A stretch of DNA of 64,000 nt, from assembly GCF_027019125.1 (NCBI RefSeq), contig NZ_JALUXE010000030.1, positions 62,001 through 126,000 on the forward strand. The letters run 5' to 3'. This document shows, in pieces, positions 17,456 to 27,543 of this stretch. The notes beneath the pieces are model-generated. The model was not told the DNA's origin. It saw only the letters and a program-made list of their open reading frames with translations, and did no database searches. The stretch comes from Roseovarius sp. Lineage in GTDB: Bacteria; Pseudomonadota; Alphaproteobacteria; Rhodobacterales; Rhodobacteraceae. Positions within the stretch are counted from its first letter, which is position 1; each line of letters begins with the position of its first letter. The position numbers and the translations under genes were made by a program.

Positions 17456-18598
17456 GTGACCAGATTCGACAGATATATGCTGTCGCAATTCATGGTTTTG
17501 TTCGGTTTCTTTGCGCTCGTTCTGGTTTCGATCTTCTGGATCAACAAGGCGGTGCGCATGTTCGACCGGCTGATCGGGGATGGCCAGCCCGCTTGGGTGT
17601 TTGTGGAATTCACGGCATTGACGCTGCCGGGGGTGATCGGCGTCGTGCTGCCGATCGCGGCCTTTGCCTCTGCTGTCTACGTGGTCAACCGCCTGTCCAG
17701 CGAAAGCGAGCTGACGGTGATGCAGGCCACCGGCTATTCACCGTTGCGCCTGGCGCGCCCGGTTTTTGTGTTTGGCGTGATTGTCGCCCTGATGATGTCG
17801 CTCCTGGCGCATTTCCTCATTCCGACCAGTCTGAGCCAGTTGCGTTTGCGGCTGGACGAGGTGTCGCGCAACATCACCGCCAAATTGCTGAGCGAGGGCG
17901 AATTTCTGCATCCGGCCCCCGGCGTGACCTTCTATATCCGCGAGATCACGCTGTCGGGCGAATTGCGTGACGTGTTCCTGTCTGATCGGCGCGACCCAGA
18001 GGCACCTGTGACCTATACCTCGTCCCGCGCCTATCTGGTGCAAGAGGGGGGCGGCACGCGGCTGGTCATGGTATCCGGTCTGGCCCAGAATATCCGCGCG
18101 GAGCAGAACCGGCTTTTCACCACCTATTTTGACGATTTTTCCTATGACATCAGCAGTCTTGTCCAGCGAGATGTGGTCAACCTCGATGAGGTGGCATTTG
18201 CCAGCACGCGCGAGATGCTGCGTGACCCGGAGAGCGTTGCTGAGCGCACGGGCGTCAGTGTCGGGGCCGTGATGGCCCAAATGCATGGCCGCGTCACTGC
18301 GGCCCTTCTCTGTGTCATCGCGGCGCTGGTTGGGTTCTGCACCCTGCTCGTGGGGGCGCATAGCCGGTTTGGCGTCTGGCGTCAGATACTTCTGGCATTT
18401 GGGCTTCTGGTGGGCCTCAAGATTGTCGAGAGCCTCGTTCTCGCACCGGTTCTGGTCAGCGCGGCGCTCTGGCCGCTGCTCTATCTTCCCGCGTTGATCG
18501 GGTTGGCACTGTCGGGGCTCTTGCTGACGCTGGCCAGCTATCCGGGCCTCTGGCAGCGGCTGCGCCACAGGGGTTCCGCGGCGGAGGTGTCGACATGA
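17456..18598 (+). CDS. lptF: LPS export ABC transporter permease LptF
   Basis: A 380-aa inner-membrane permease starting at GTG (VTRFDRYMLSQF). Three hydrophobic segments come first, then a periplasmic beta-jellyroll-like region (about residues 125-265), then three more helices, as in LptF/LptG (YjgP/YjgQ). LptFG with LptB extracts lipopolysaccharide from the inner membrane. Its stop overlaps the lptG start (ATGA). It heads an envelope-assembly operon whose next two genes are lptG and lptD. Confidence 0.92.
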   Translation: MTRFDRYMLSQFMVLFGFFALVLVSIFWINKAVRMFDRLIGDGQPAWVFVEFTALTLPGVIGVVLPIAAFASAVYVVNRLSSESELTVMQATGYSPLRLARPVFVFGVIVALMMSLLAHFLIPTSLSQLRLRLDEVSRNITAKLLSEGEFLHPAPGVTFYIREITLSGELRDVFLSDRRDPEAPVTYTSSRAYLVQEGGGTRLVMVSGLAQNIRAEQNRLFTTYFDDFSYDISSLVQRDVVNLDEVAFASTREMLRDPESVAERTGVSVGAVMAQMHGRVTAALLCVIAALVGFCTLLVGAHSRFGVWRQILLAFGLLVGLKIVESLVLAPVLVSAALWPLLYLPALIGLALSGLLLTLASYPGLWQRLRHRGSAAEVST

Positions 18599-19686
18599 TC
18601 CTCGAACGCTATTTCGGTCGTCGTTTCTTCATGAGCTTCATGGCGGTAACGATCACGATGATCGTGATCATGGGGCTGATTGACCTGATGGATGAGTTGG
18701 GCGATTTCCCGGAACTGGCCTTTGGGCAGGTGTTGGGAATCGTGCTGCTGAAACTGCCCGAAGCCTATTACGAGATCATTCCTCTGGTGATGATCCTTGC
18801 CTCGGTTGCACTTTTCCTGCGGTTGGCGCGCTCGTCCGAAATGGTGGTGTTGCGGGCCTCGGGGCGGTCCGCGCTGCGCGGGCTGCTGGCCCCTGCGGCG
18901 GTGGCGCTTGCCATTGGTCTTTTGGGGCTGGCGGTCGGCAATCCGCTGGTGGCGGCCACCGCGAAACGGCATCACGACCTGGTCAACAGCTATTCCGGTC
19001 GAACCTATTCCGATCTTGCCATTGCGTCGGAAGGGCTCTGGTTGCGGCAAGGGGGGACGGCGGGCCAGACGGTCATCTATGCTGCCCGGTCCAGCTCTGA
19101 CCTGAGCACGCTATATGGTCCCAGCTTTTACGACTTTGCCCCGGACGGCCAGCCCCTGCGCCGTATCAGCGCCGATACGGCGCGGCTTGAGGAGGGGGCG
19201 TGGCTGCTTGAAGATGCCAAGATCTGGGACCTCGCCGAGAACATCAACCCCGAGGCCACCGCACGCCAAGAGGCGCAATTGAGCGTGCCCTCGGACCTGA
19301 CCCAGGATCGCATTCTCGACAGTTTCGGCAGCCCGGAATACATCCCGATATGGGAATTGCCGAATTTCATTGACCAGTTGGAAGAGGCCGGGTTTTCCGC
19401 GCGGCGCTATGCGATCTGGTTTCAGAGCGAATTGGCGCAGCCGGTGTTCCTGGTGGCGCTCGTGCTCATCTCTGCGGCATTGACCATGGGCCACACGCGC
19501 GGGACCAATGTCGGGCTCTCGGTTTTGACGGCGGTTCTTTTGGGGTTCGGCCTGCATTACGTGCGTAATTTCGCGCATATTCTGGGGGAGAATGGCCAGC
19601 TCCCGATCCTGCTGGCGGCCTGGGCGCCACCTGTGGCATCGCTCTTCATCGGTCTTGGTATCCTGCTGCATCTGGAGGACGGATGA
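18595..19686 (+). CDS. lptG: LPS export ABC transporter permease LptG
   Basis: A 363-aa partner of LptF with the same 3 helices/periplasmic domain/3 helices arrangement. It begins MILERYFGRRFFMSFMAVT and contains the SEMVVLRASGRSALR cytoplasmic loop that resembles the coupling helix contacting LptB. Four-base ATGA overlaps at both ends (with lptF and lptD) indicate translational coupling. The ATPase gene lptB is not in the window. Confidence 0.92.
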   Translation: MILERYFGRRFFMSFMAVTITMIVIMGLIDLMDELGDFPELAFGQVLGIVLLKLPEAYYEIIPLVMILASVALFLRLARSSEMVVLRASGRSALRGLLAPAAVALAIGLLGLAVGNPLVAATAKRHHDLVNSYSGRTYSDLAIASEGLWLRQGGTAGQTVIYAARSSSDLSTLYGPSFYDFAPDGQPLRRISADTARLEEGAWLLEDAKIWDLAENINPEATARQEAQLSVPSDLTQDRILDSFGSPEYIPIWELPNFIDQLEEAGFSARRYAIWFQSELAQPVFLVALVLISAALTMGHTRGTNVGLSVLTAVLLGFGLHYVRNFAHILGENGQLPILLAAWAPPVASLFIGLGILLHLEDG

Positions 19687-21854
19687 CCCGGTCTTTGCGC
19701 CTTGTCCTTGGTCTGCTGATCTGTCTTGCAACCCCGATTGCGGCGCAGGACACTGCCCCGGCTCCGGCGGTTCTGGTTGCGGATGACGTGCGCCTGACGG
19801 CGGACAACCGCCTGATTGCGACCGGCAATGTCGAAGCACTCTATCAGGGTCGCCGCCTCACGGCGCGCGAAATCGCGTATGACCACGGCACCGGCCAGTT
19901 GGTGATCACGGGGCCGCTGACCCTGACGGATGTCGAGGGGGCGTTGGTTGTGGCCGATAGCGCCGAACTGGATCGCGATCTGACCAACGGCATTCTGCGC
20001 GGGGCGCGGATCGTCATGCAGGATCAGTTGCAATTGGCGGCGGTCGAGATGCGCCGCACCGATGCGCGCTTCAACCAGCTTTACAAGACTGCCGTCACCT
20101 CTTGCCGCGTCTGTGACAACGGCCGTCCGCCGCTCTGGCAAATCCGGGCACAGCGGGTGATCCATGACGAGCAGGAGCGCCAGCTTTACTTTGACAACGC
20201 GCAATTTCGCATTCTGAACACCACTGTTCTCTACCTGCCGCGCCTGCGCTTGCCTGATCCGACAGTTGATCGCTCACGCGGGTTTCTGACACCGTCGCTG
20301 GTGAACTCGTCGCTCTTGGGTACGGGCATCCGGGTGCCTTACTTCATCCCGATTGGCGACAGCCGCGACCTGACGCTCGCTCCGTTTCTCGCGACCAACT
20401 CCAAGCGGCTTGAGTTCCGCTATCGGCAGGCGTTTCGCAAGGGAGAGATCGAATTCAACGGTGCAGTGGCCGAAGACGATTTCAGCCCCGATCCGACACG
20501 CGGCTATCTGTTCGGCACGGGTCGGTTCGAATTGCCGCGTGATTTCACCCTGCGGTTCAATGTCGAACTGGCGAGCGACGACACCTTCCTGCTGGATCAT
20601 GGGTTTTCCGACAAGGACCGCCTGATCAACGAACTTTCCGTCGAGCGCGTGCGCCGGGATGAGTATATCCGCGGTGCGATCACGCATTTCCAGTCGCGGC
20701 GTGTGGGCGAGAGCAACGCCACCTTGCCCACGTTTGCGGGTAATGCCGAATACGAACGCCGCTTCTTTCCGGCGCGTCTCGGGGGCGAGCTGCGCTTTGG
20801 GGCGGCATTGCACAGCCATTACCGCAGCTCTGATTCGACGCTGGCCACGCTGGATCGATTTGCCGACGGGCGCGATGTGACGCGGCTCACCAGCCGCGTG
20901 GACTGGTATCGCGGCTGGACCCTGCCGGCTGGCGTGCTGGCCAACCTTCAGACCGGGTTGATTGTCGATCATTTCGAGATTTCGCAGGCCGGGGTCACCG
21001 CCGCATCGCAGGCGACCGAACTGACACCCACGGTTGCGCTGGAACTGCGATGGCCGCTGCTCAAATCGACCCGCCATGCCGTGACCCATGTGATCGAGCC
21101 CGTGGCGCAGTTGTCGTGGAGCGGCGGATCGAACCCCGATATCCCGCTTGATGAGGCGACGCTGATCGAGTTTGACGAGGGCAATCTTTTCAATCCCTCG
21201 CGCTTCAATGCCCCCGACCGCCGCGAACGTGGGTACAGTGCCGCCTATGGGGTAAGCTATACCCGGTTTGATCCGGCGGGCTGGCAAGGGAGCCTTGCGT
21301 TGGGACAGGTCTGGCGCGACGAGCGCTTGCTGGAGAGGGATGGGCTAACCCCCAGCTTTGCCAAATCCTCGGGGCTGCGCGCCCGTGCCTCGGACTTGCT
21401 GATTGCCGGGCAATTCCGCAATGCCACCGGCTTGACCGTCACGGCACGCGGCGTGTTCGATGCCATGTTCGACACGACCAAGGCCGAGGCCCGCGCCAGT
21501 TGGCGCAATGATTACACCAACATCGCGGCCACTTATGTCTGGCTGTCGGCAGATCCGGCCGAAAATCGGCCTGCGAAAGTGTCCGAGTGGGCGATTGATG
21601 GCAGCTATCGTTTTGCTCAGCACTGGACGGGCCATGCCGAATGGCGATTTGATGCGGCAGCGGAGCGCAGCGTGCGCGCGGGCGCAGGCCTGACATATTC
21701 GAACGAATGCGTGGACATCACGCTTTCGGTCTCGCGCCGGTTTACCTCTTCGACTATCCTTGAACCGGAAACCAACATCGGCTTTACGGTAGGGTTTACG
21801 GGGTTCTCGTCCGCGACCCGTGACCCAAGCTTTACCCGGACTTGCAGGAACTGA
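19683..21854 (+). CDS. lptD: LPS-assembly protein LptD
   Basis: A 723-aa outer-membrane translocon. A signal peptide (LRLVLGLLICLATPIAAQ) is followed by an OstA/LptA-like domain (residues ~30-130: VLVADDVRLTADNRLIATGNVEA) and a large C-terminal beta-barrel. The product inserts lipopolysaccharide into the outer leaflet with LptE. A single CRVC cysteine pair occurs near residue 140 (SCRVCDNG), with another near the C-terminus (NECVD and TCRN), compatible with the disulfides needed in E. coli LptD. It overlaps lptG by 4 bp; surA, which assists LptD folding, follows at once. Confidence 0.93.
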   Translation: MTRSLRLVLGLLICLATPIAAQDTAPAPAVLVADDVRLTADNRLIATGNVEALYQGRRLTAREIAYDHGTGQLVITGPLTLTDVEGALVVADSAELDRDLTNGILRGARIVMQDQLQLAAVEMRRTDARFNQLYKTAVTSCRVCDNGRPPLWQIRAQRVIHDEQERQLYFDNAQFRILNTTVLYLPRLRLPDPTVDRSRGFLTPSLVNSSLLGTGIRVPYFIPIGDSRDLTLAPFLATNSKRLEFRYRQAFRKGEIEFNGAVAEDDFSPDPTRGYLFGTGRFELPRDFTLRFNVELASDDTFLLDHGFSDKDRLINELSVERVRRDEYIRGAITHFQSRRVGESNATLPTFAGNAEYERRFFPARLGGELRFGAALHSHYRSSDSTLATLDRFADGRDVTRLTSRVDWYRGWTLPAGVLANLQTGLIVDHFEISQAGVTAASQATELTPTVALELRWPLLKSTRHAVTHVIEPVAQLSWSGGSNPDIPLDEATLIEFDEGNLFNPSRFNAPDRRERGYSAAYGVSYTRFDPAGWQGSLALGQVWRDERLLERDGLTPSFAKSSGLRARASDLLIAGQFRNATGLTVTARGVFDAMFDTTKAEARASWRNDYTNIAATYVWLSADPAENRPAKVSEWAIDGSYRFAQHWTGHAEWRFDAAAERSVRAGAGLTYSNECVDITLSVSRRFTSSTILEPETNIGFTVGFTGFSSATRDPSFTRTCRN

Positions 21855-21859
21855 CCAGA

Positions 21860-23104
21860 ATGACACCCATCCTCCGCCGCCTGACCGCCGCTCTGACCCT
21901 TGCCGTGACCGGCCTGACGGGGTGGTCCCTGAGCGGGGGGATGGCGCAGGCGCAAAATCTGTTCTCGCCGCAAATCCATGTCAACGATCAGGCGATCACC
22001 GGATACGAGCTGCAGCAGCGTGCGCGCCTCTTGACCCTGTTCCGCGCGCCCGGTGATCCGCAGCGGCTGGCGCGGGAGCAATTGATAGAGGAGCGCATCA
22101 AGCTTGATGCGGCCCGCACTTCGGGGCTTGTGCTCGAAGACGATATGGTGCGCGCCGGGATGGAAGAATTCGCCGGGCGTGCCAATATGACCGCGGATCA
22201 GCTTATTGCCGCACTGGGGCAGTCGGGGGTTTCGCAAGAGTCGTTCCGCGAATTCGTGCGCGCAGGGATCACATGGCGCGAGTTGACGCGTGCGCGTTTT
22301 GCCGCCCGTGTCTCTGTCAGCGAGGATGATCTGGAGCGGGCAACCCGCGCCCTGACCGGCGGTGCCGCCGTGCGGGTGCTCTTGTCTGAAATTATCCTGC
22401 CCGTGACCAGCCTGGAGGATGCAGAAGCCAAGCAGGCGCTTGCCGCGTCCATTGCGCAATCGGCCAGTGAAGGTGCCTTTGCCGAGGCCGCACGCCGCTA
22501 TTCCGCTGCGCCCTCTGCGGGTCGGGGTGGGCGCATGAATTGGGTCGCGCTGTCGGAATTGCCCGCAGGGCTTCGGCCCATCGTTCTGGGACTGGCCCCC
22601 GGAGAAGTGTCCGAACCGCTGCCGCTCGATGGGGCGCTCGCGCTGTTTTACATGCGCGACATCGAAGAGACGACGGTGCCGACGCCCGAATATTCCGCCA
22701 TAGAATACGCGGCCTATTACATTCCGGGCGGGCGCAGCGAGGCGGCGTTGCAGCGCGCAGCGCAGGTCCGGGCCGCGGTCGATACCTGCGATGATCTCTA
22801 CGGTGTGGCCTATGGTCAGCCGCCCGAGGTTTTGGAACGTGGCTCCAAGGCACCCGAGGAAATTCCGCAGGATATCGCCATTGCCCTGGCGTCTCTCGAT
22901 CCCGGCGAAAGCTCGACCAGCGTGACACGCGCCAACGGTCAGACGCTGGTGTTCCTGATGCTCTGTGGCCGCTCGCCCAAGCTGGATGGCGAGGCCCCCT
23001 CGGTCGAGGATCTCTCGAACTTCATCCGCAACCAGCGGATCGAGTCCTTTGCCAATGGCTATCTCGAACAGCTGCGCGCCGAGGCGCGGATCATCGAGAA
23101 GTGA
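21860..23104 (+). CDS. surA: Peptidylprolyl isomerase / periplasmic chaperone SurA
   Basis: A 414-aa periplasmic protein with a signal peptide (RRLTAALTLAVTGLTGW...AQAQ). A SurA N-terminal chaperone domain follows (VNDQAITGYELQQRARLLTLF), then a parvulin-type PPIase domain around residues 175-280 (VRVLLSEIILPV...). I use the ATG at 21860, five bases after the lptD stop, rather than the upstream TTG. SurA delivers unfolded barrels such as LptD to BamA, which explains the linkage. The stop overlaps the pdxA GTG start (GTGA). Confidence 0.9.
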   Translation: MTPILRRLTAALTLAVTGLTGWSLSGGMAQAQNLFSPQIHVNDQAITGYELQQRARLLTLFRAPGDPQRLAREQLIEERIKLDAARTSGLVLEDDMVRAGMEEFAGRANMTADQLIAALGQSGVSQESFREFVRAGITWRELTRARFAARVSVSEDDLERATRALTGGAAVRVLLSEIILPVTSLEDAEAKQALAASIAQSASEGAFAEAARRYSAAPSAGRGGRMNWVALSELPAGLRPIVLGLAPGEVSEPLPLDGALALFYMRDIEETTVPTPEYSAIEYAAYYIPGGRSEAALQRAAQVRAAVDTCDDLYGVAYGQPPEVLERGSKAPEEIPQDIAIALASLDPGESSTSVTRANGQTLVFLMLCGRSPKLDGEAPSVEDLSNFIRNQRIESFANGYLEQLRAEARIIEK

Positions 23105-24072
23105 GCGCGCCCATCGCGCTCAGCTGCGGAGAGCCGGCGGGCATAGGGCCCGAAATCGCTGCTGCCGCTTGGGACCGACTGCGCGACGCGCTGCCGTTCT
23201 TTCTGATTGGCGACCCGGCGCATTTGCCCTCTGGCACGCCCGTCGTGCGGATCACCGACCCGGCCGAAGCCTCTGAGGTTTGCGCCCATTCCCTGCCGGT
23301 GTTGGAGCATGCATTTGAAGGCCCGCTGACGCTTGGTACACCCAACCCAACCCATGCGCGCGGCGTAATAGACGTGATTGCGCGCGGTGTTGACCTTGTC
23401 CAATCTGGCGCGGCACTCGCGCTCTGTACGGCCCCGATCCACAAGCAGGCGCTTCAGGATGGGGCGGGGTTCGCCTTTCCGGGGCACACCGAATATCTCG
23501 CGCATCTGGCGGGGGTGGACCGCGTGGTGATGATGCTGGCCTCGGATCAATTGCGCGTGGTGCCAACGACAATCCACATCCCGCTTCTCGATGTGCCGCA
23601 GGCGCTGACGCCCGATTTGCTGGAAGAGACCATTCGCATCACCCATGCCGCTTTGATCCGCGATTTTGGCCTCACCGCGCCGCGTCTGGCCATTGCCGGA
23701 CTCAATCCGCACGCCGGTGAAGGTGGCAAGATGGGGCGCGAAGAGATCGAGGTGATCGCCCCAGTTCTGGCCCGTCTGCGCGCCGAGGGGTTGGACCTGC
23801 GTGGGCCGATGTCGGCGGATACGATGTTTCACGCTGCCGCACGCGCCAACTATGACGCCGCGATCTGCATGTATCACGATCAGGCGCTCATCCCGATCAA
23901 GACGCTGGATTTCGACCGGGGTGTCAATGTCACGCTTGGCCTGCCGTTCATTCGAACCTCGCCGGATCACGGCACGGCCCTGGATATCGCAGGGCAGGGG
24001 AGGGCCAATCCCACCTCGCTGATTGCCGCGCTCAAGATGGCGCAAGTCATGGGTGAGGCACGCCGCACATGA
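23101..24072 (+). CDS. pdxA: 4-hydroxythreonine-4-phosphate dehydrogenase
   Basis: A 323-aa enzyme of vitamin B6 synthesis that oxidises 4-phosphohydroxy-L-threonine with NAD. Conserved segments include [13 protein letters not shown] at the N-terminus, [29 protein letters not shown] and [10 protein letters not shown], which carry the metal-binding His residues. It starts with GTG overlapping the surA stop and ends overlapping rsmA by 4 bp. The surA-pdxA-rsmA order is widely conserved in proteobacteria. Confidence 0.95.
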   Translation: MSAPIALSCGEPAGIGPEIAAAAWDRLRDALPFFLIGDPAHLPSGTPVVRITDPAEASEVCAHSLPVLEHAFEGPLTLGTPNPTHARGVIDVIARGVDLVQSGAALALCTAPIHKQALQDGAGFAFPGHTEYLAHLAGVDRVVMMLASDQLRVVPTTIHIPLLDVPQALTPDLLEETIRITHAALIRDFGLTAPRLAIAGLNPHAGEGGKMGREEIEVIAPVLARLRAEGLDLRGPMSADTMFHAAARANYDAAICMYHDQALIPIKTLDFDRGVNVTLGLPFIRTSPDHGTALDIAGQGRANPTSLIAALKMAQVMGEARRT

Positions 24073-24920
24073 GCGCACTCGACGATCTCCCGCCGCTGGC
24101 CAAGGTCATTGCGGCACATGGTCTCTCCGCCCGCAAATCCTTGGGACAGAATTTCCTGCTGGATCTGAACCTTACCTCGAAAATCGCCCGGCAGGCCGGA
24201 GATCTGACCGCATGCGACGTGCTTGAAATCGGCCCGGGTCCCGGTGGATTGACCCGCGGGCTCTTGATGGAGGGCGCGCGTCATGTGCTCGCCATCGAAA
24301 AGGACGCGCGCTGTCTGCCTGCGCTGCAAGAGATTGCCGAGGCGGCACCCGGGCGTCTGACGGTGCTCAATGCCGATGCGCTCGAACTGGATCCACTGGC
24401 GCATCTGACGCCGCCCATTCGCGTGGTGGCGAACCTGCCCTACAATGTCGGCACCGAGTTGTTGATCCGGTGGCTCACGCCGCCCGATTGGCCGCCTTTC
24501 TGGCAGTCGCTCACGCTGATGTTTCAGCGCGAAGTCGCCGAACGGATCGTGGCGCAGCCGGGGGGCAAGGCCTATGGCCGTCTGGCCCTCTTGTCTCAAT
24601 GGCGCGCGGTGCCGCGTATCGTGATGCATCTGCCGCCGGGCGCCTTTATTCCCCCGCCCAAAGTTTCGAGTGCGGTGGTTCATCTCACGGCGCTGCCCGA
24701 ACCTCGCTATCCCGCTGATGCAAGGATATTGGAGCGCGTCGTTGCCCGCGCCTTCAATCAGCGTCGCAAGATGCTGCGTGCGGCGCTCAAGGGGGCGGCA
24801 CCGGATATCGAGGATCGGCTGCTGACGGCAGGCATACAGCCCACGGACCGCGCCGAAACCGTCAGTCTCGAGCAGTTCTGCGCGCTCGCACGGGTCATGC
24901 CGGGTGGGGCCGATGCGTGA
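24069..24920 (+). CDS. rsmA: 16S rRNA (adenine(1518)-N(6)/adenine(1519)-N(6))-dimethyltransferase
   Basis: A 283-aa KsgA/RsmA methyltransferase that dimethylates two adenines at the 3' end of 16S rRNA during 30S maturation. Motifs in order are [10 protein letters not shown], the SAM-binding [28 protein letters not shown] and [12 protein letters not shown] (motif IV, NLPY). The C-terminal domain ends ...FCALARVM. It is the last gene of the lptF-to-rsmA operon. Confidence 0.95.
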   Translation: MSALDDLPPLAKVIAAHGLSARKSLGQNFLLDLNLTSKIARQAGDLTACDVLEIGPGPGGLTRGLLMEGARHVLAIEKDARCLPALQEIAEAAPGRLTVLNADALELDPLAHLTPPIRVVANLPYNVGTELLIRWLTPPDWPPFWQSLTLMFQREVAERIVAQPGGKAYGRLALLSQWRAVPRIVMHLPPGAFIPPPKVSSAVVHLTALPEPRYPADARILERVVARAFNQRRKMLRAALKGAAPDIEDRLLTAGIQPTDRAETVSLEQFCALARVMPGGADA

Positions 24921-25004
24921 GAACCCAAGGATTTTGATCGCCTGCCCCCGAACTTCCCCCACGTAAAATTCCCTCTCGCAACCGAGGCGCGATTGGTGTA
25001 TGAA

Positions 25005-25024
25005 ATAGTTTAATGCTAAACTAT
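25005..25024. promoter_or_regulatory. Perfect inverted repeat upstream of pdhA (candidate operator)
   Basis: ATAGTTTA-ATGC-TAAACTAT is a perfect 8-bp inverted repeat with a 4-bp spacer, 26 bp before the pdhA start and just upstream of its AAGGAG ribosome-binding site. The symmetry suits a dimeric HTH repressor (MarR- or GntR-sized site) controlling pyruvate dehydrogenase. It could also form an mRNA hairpin, but the low GC content argues for a DNA site. Confidence 0.5.
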
Positions 25025-25050
25025 ATTCGCCAACAAGGAGTCGCCAGCCC

Positions 25051-26061
25051 ATGGTTGCCCGGAAAAGCACAAAGAAACCAAACGTTTCAGCCGAAGATCT
25101 CAAACAGTATTACCGCGACATGCTGCTCATCCGGCGATTCGAGGAAAAGGCGGGCCAACTGTATGGCATGGGCCTGATTGGCGGTTTCTGCCACCTCTAC
25201 ATCGGGCAAGAGGCCGTCGTTGTCGGTCTCGAGGCCGCTGCCGAGGAAGGCGACCGCCGCATCACCACCTACCGCGACCACGGGCATATGCTGGCCTGCG
25301 GTATGGACCCAAATGGCGTCATGGCTGAACTTACCGGGCGTGAGGGCGGCTATAGCCGGGGCAAGGGCGGCTCTATGCATATGTTCTCGACCGAAAAGCG
25401 GTTTTACGGCGGTCATGGCATTGTGGGGGCCAACGTGCCCTTGGGCGCAGGGTTGGCATTCGCGGACAAGTACCTTGGCAATGACCGCGTGACATTCACC
25501 TATTTCGGGGATGGCGCGGCCAATCAGGGGCAGGTCTATGAGACCTTCAACATGGCCGCCCTCTGGCAGTTGCCGGTGATCTTCGTGATCGAAAACAACC
25601 AATACGCCATGGGCACGTCGCAGAAACGCTCGACCTCCAGCCCTGATATTTACACGCGCGGGCAGGCCTTTGGCATTCCCGGCGAGGCGGTCGATGGCAT
25701 GGACGTGCTGGCCGTGAAAGAAGCGGGCGACAAGGCCGTCGCACACTGCCGCTCGGGGGCTGGTCCCTACATCCTCGAGATCAAGACCTACCGCTATCGC
25801 GGCCATTCCATGTCTGACCCGGCCAAATACCGCACCCGAGAAGAGGTGCAGAAGATGCGCGAGGAAAAGGATGCCATCGAACACGTGCGCGAATTGCTGG
25901 TGTCGGGCGGTCACGCTACCGAAGAGGACCTCAAGGCGATCGACAAAGAGATCAAGGACGTGGTGAACGCCAGTGCCGAGTTTGCCAAGGAAAGCCCCGA
26001 GCCTGCGCTCGAGGAGCTTTGGACCGATATTATTGCCGACGCGGCACCACAGAACGCCTGA
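25051..26061 (+). CDS. pdhA: Pyruvate dehydrogenase E1 component, alpha subunit
   Basis: A 336-aa thiamine-diphosphate-binding E1 alpha subunit. The TPP motif GDGAANQGQVYETFNMAALW lies near residues 152-171. The YRYRGHSMSDPAKYRTREEV loop matches the regulatory phosphorylation-loop region of E1 alpha. Together with E1 beta it decarboxylates pyruvate and acetylates the E2 lipoyl groups. AAGGAG sits 11 bp before the ATG. It is the first gene of pdhABC, with 15 bp to pdhB. Confidence 0.96.
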   Translation: MVARKSTKKPNVSAEDLKQYYRDMLLIRRFEEKAGQLYGMGLIGGFCHLYIGQEAVVVGLEAAAEEGDRRITTYRDHGHMLACGMDPNGVMAELTGREGGYSRGKGGSMHMFSTEKRFYGGHGIVGANVPLGAGLAFADKYLGNDRVTFTYFGDGAANQGQVYETFNMAALWQLPVIFVIENNQYAMGTSQKRSTSSPDIYTRGQAFGIPGEAVDGMDVLAVKEAGDKAVAHCRSGAGPYILEIKTYRYRGHSMSDPAKYRTREEVQKMREEKDAIEHVRELLVSGGHATEEDLKAIDKEIKDVVNASAEFAKESPEPALEELWTDIIADAAPQNA

Positions 26062-26064
26062 GGA

Positions 26065-26159
26065 GGAGAGACGACAATGGCAACCGAAATCCTGATGCCC
26101 GCCCTCTCGCCGACGATGGAAGAGGGCACACTGGCCAAATGGCTGGTCAAGGAAGGCGA
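26065..26159 (+). repeat. Near-identical lipoyl-domain repeat, copy 1 (pdhB)
   Basis: This 95-bp stretch (leader GGAGAGACGACA plus the first 83 coding bases of pdhB) matches 27449-27543 at the start of pdhC with a single mismatch (CAC-CTG versus CAT-TTG context). Similarity drops sharply beyond it, although both genes continue to encode lipoyl domains. The sharp boundary suggests recent gene conversion. Confidence 0.85.
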
Positions 26160-27447
26160 CAGCGTCAAGGCTGGCGACATTCTCGCCGAAATCGAAACCG
26201 ACAAGGCCACGATGGAATTCGAGGCGGTTGATGAGGGCACCGTGGGCAAGATCCTGGTCGCCGAAGGCACCGAAGGGGTCAAGGTGAATACCCCCATCGC
26301 CGTGTTGCTGGAGGATGGCGAAAGCGCCGAGGATGCAGCCCCCGCACCCGCTGCCAAACCGGCAGAGGCCGCCCCTGCCGCAGCCCCGAAATCCGCCCCC
26401 GCGACAGCCAAGGCCCCAGAGGCCCCCAAGGCCAACACGAGCCCCGACTGGCCCGAGGGTACCGAGATGCAGACCATGACGGTGCGCGAAGCGCTCAATT
26501 CCGCCATGGCCGAGGAAATGCGCCGCGACGACACCGTTTTTATCATGGGCGAAGAGGTGGCCGAGTATCAGGGTGCCTACAAGATCACCCAGAACCTGCT
26601 CGAGGAATTCGGTGCCAAGCGGGTGATCGACACACCCATCACCGAGCACGGCTTTGCCGGGATTGGGGTGGGGGCCTCCTGGGGGGGCCTGCGGCCTATC
26701 GTCGAATTCATGACCTGGAACTTTGCCATGCAGGCGATTGACCAGATCATCAACTCCGCCGCCAAGACCCTCTATATGTCGGGTGGCCAGATGGGCAGCC
26801 CCATCGTGTTCCGCGGCCCGAACGGCGCGGCTGCGCGCGTCGGTGCGCAGCACTCCCAGGATTACGCGGCATGGTACGCCCAGGTGCCCGGCCTGCGCGT
26901 GGTTCAGCCCTATTCCGCTGCGGATGCCAAGGGTCTCTTGAAAACCGCGATTCGTGATCCCAACCCGGTGGTCTTCCTTGAAAACGAAATCCTCTACGGC
27001 CGCTCTTTCGAAGTGCCCAAGATGGACGATTTCACCATTCCCTTCGGCAAGGCCAAGATCTGGCGCGAGGGCACGGATGTAACAATCGTCAGCTTTGGCA
27101 TCGGCATGACCTACGCGCTTGAGGCCGCCGACAAGCTGGCCGAGGACGGGATCAGCGCCGAGGTGATCGACCTGCGCACCCTGCGCCCGATGGATACGGA
27201 TACGGTGATTGCGAGCGTGATGAAGACCAACCGCTGCGTGACAGTGGAAGAGGGCTGGCCGGTGGCCTCGATTGGCAACCATATCTCGTCGGTTCTCATG
27301 CAAAAGGCGTTCGACTATCTCGACGCGCCGGTCATCAATTGCACGGGCAAGGATGTGCCGATGCCCTATGCCGCCAATCTGGAAAAGCTGGCTCTGACGT
27401 CCACCCAAGAGGTGATCGACGCCGTGCGCCAAGTGACCTATCGCTGA
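26077..27447 (+). CDS. pdhB: Pyruvate dehydrogenase E1 component, beta subunit, with N-terminal lipoyl domain
   Basis: A 456-aa protein. Residues 1-80 are a biotinyl/lipoyl domain with the lipoylation site in [13 protein letters not shown] (Lys in DKA). An Ala/Pro-rich linker (about residues 85-120) precedes the E1 beta transketolase-like domain ([15 protein letters not shown]..., [12 protein letters not shown]). An extra lipoyl domain on E1 beta is characteristic of alphaproteobacterial PDH complexes. The first 83 coding bases and 12 leader bases are almost identical to those of pdhC. Confidence 0.95.
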   Translation: MATEILMPALSPTMEEGTLAKWLVKEGDSVKAGDILAEIETDKATMEFEAVDEGTVGKILVAEGTEGVKVNTPIAVLLEDGESAEDAAPAPAAKPAEAAPAAAPKSAPATAKAPEAPKANTSPDWPEGTEMQTMTVREALNSAMAEEMRRDDTVFIMGEEVAEYQGAYKITQNLLEEFGAKRVIDTPITEHGFAGIGVGASWGGLRPIVEFMTWNFAMQAIDQIINSAAKTLYMSGGQMGSPIVFRGPNGAAARVGAQHSQDYAAWYAQVPGLRVVQPYSAADAKGLLKTAIRDPNPVVFLENEILYGRSFEVPKMDDFTIPFGKAKIWREGTDVTIVSFGIGMTYALEAADKLAEDGISAEVIDLRTLRPMDTDTVIASVMKTNRCVTVEEGWPVASIGNHISSVLMQKAFDYLDAPVINCTGKDVPMPYAANLEKLALTSTQEVIDAVRQVTYR

Positions 27448-27448
27448 G

Positions 27449-27543
27449 GGAGAGACGACAATGGCAACCGAAATCCTGATGCCCGCCCTCTCGCCGACGA
27501 TGGAAGAGGGCACATTGGCCAAATGGCTGGTCAAGGAAGGCGA
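27449..27543 (+). repeat. Near-identical lipoyl-domain repeat, copy 2 (pdhC)
   Basis: The partner of the repeat at 26065-26159, covering the pdhC ribosome-binding site and first 83 coding bases. One mismatch in 95 positions by eye. Confidence 0.85.
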
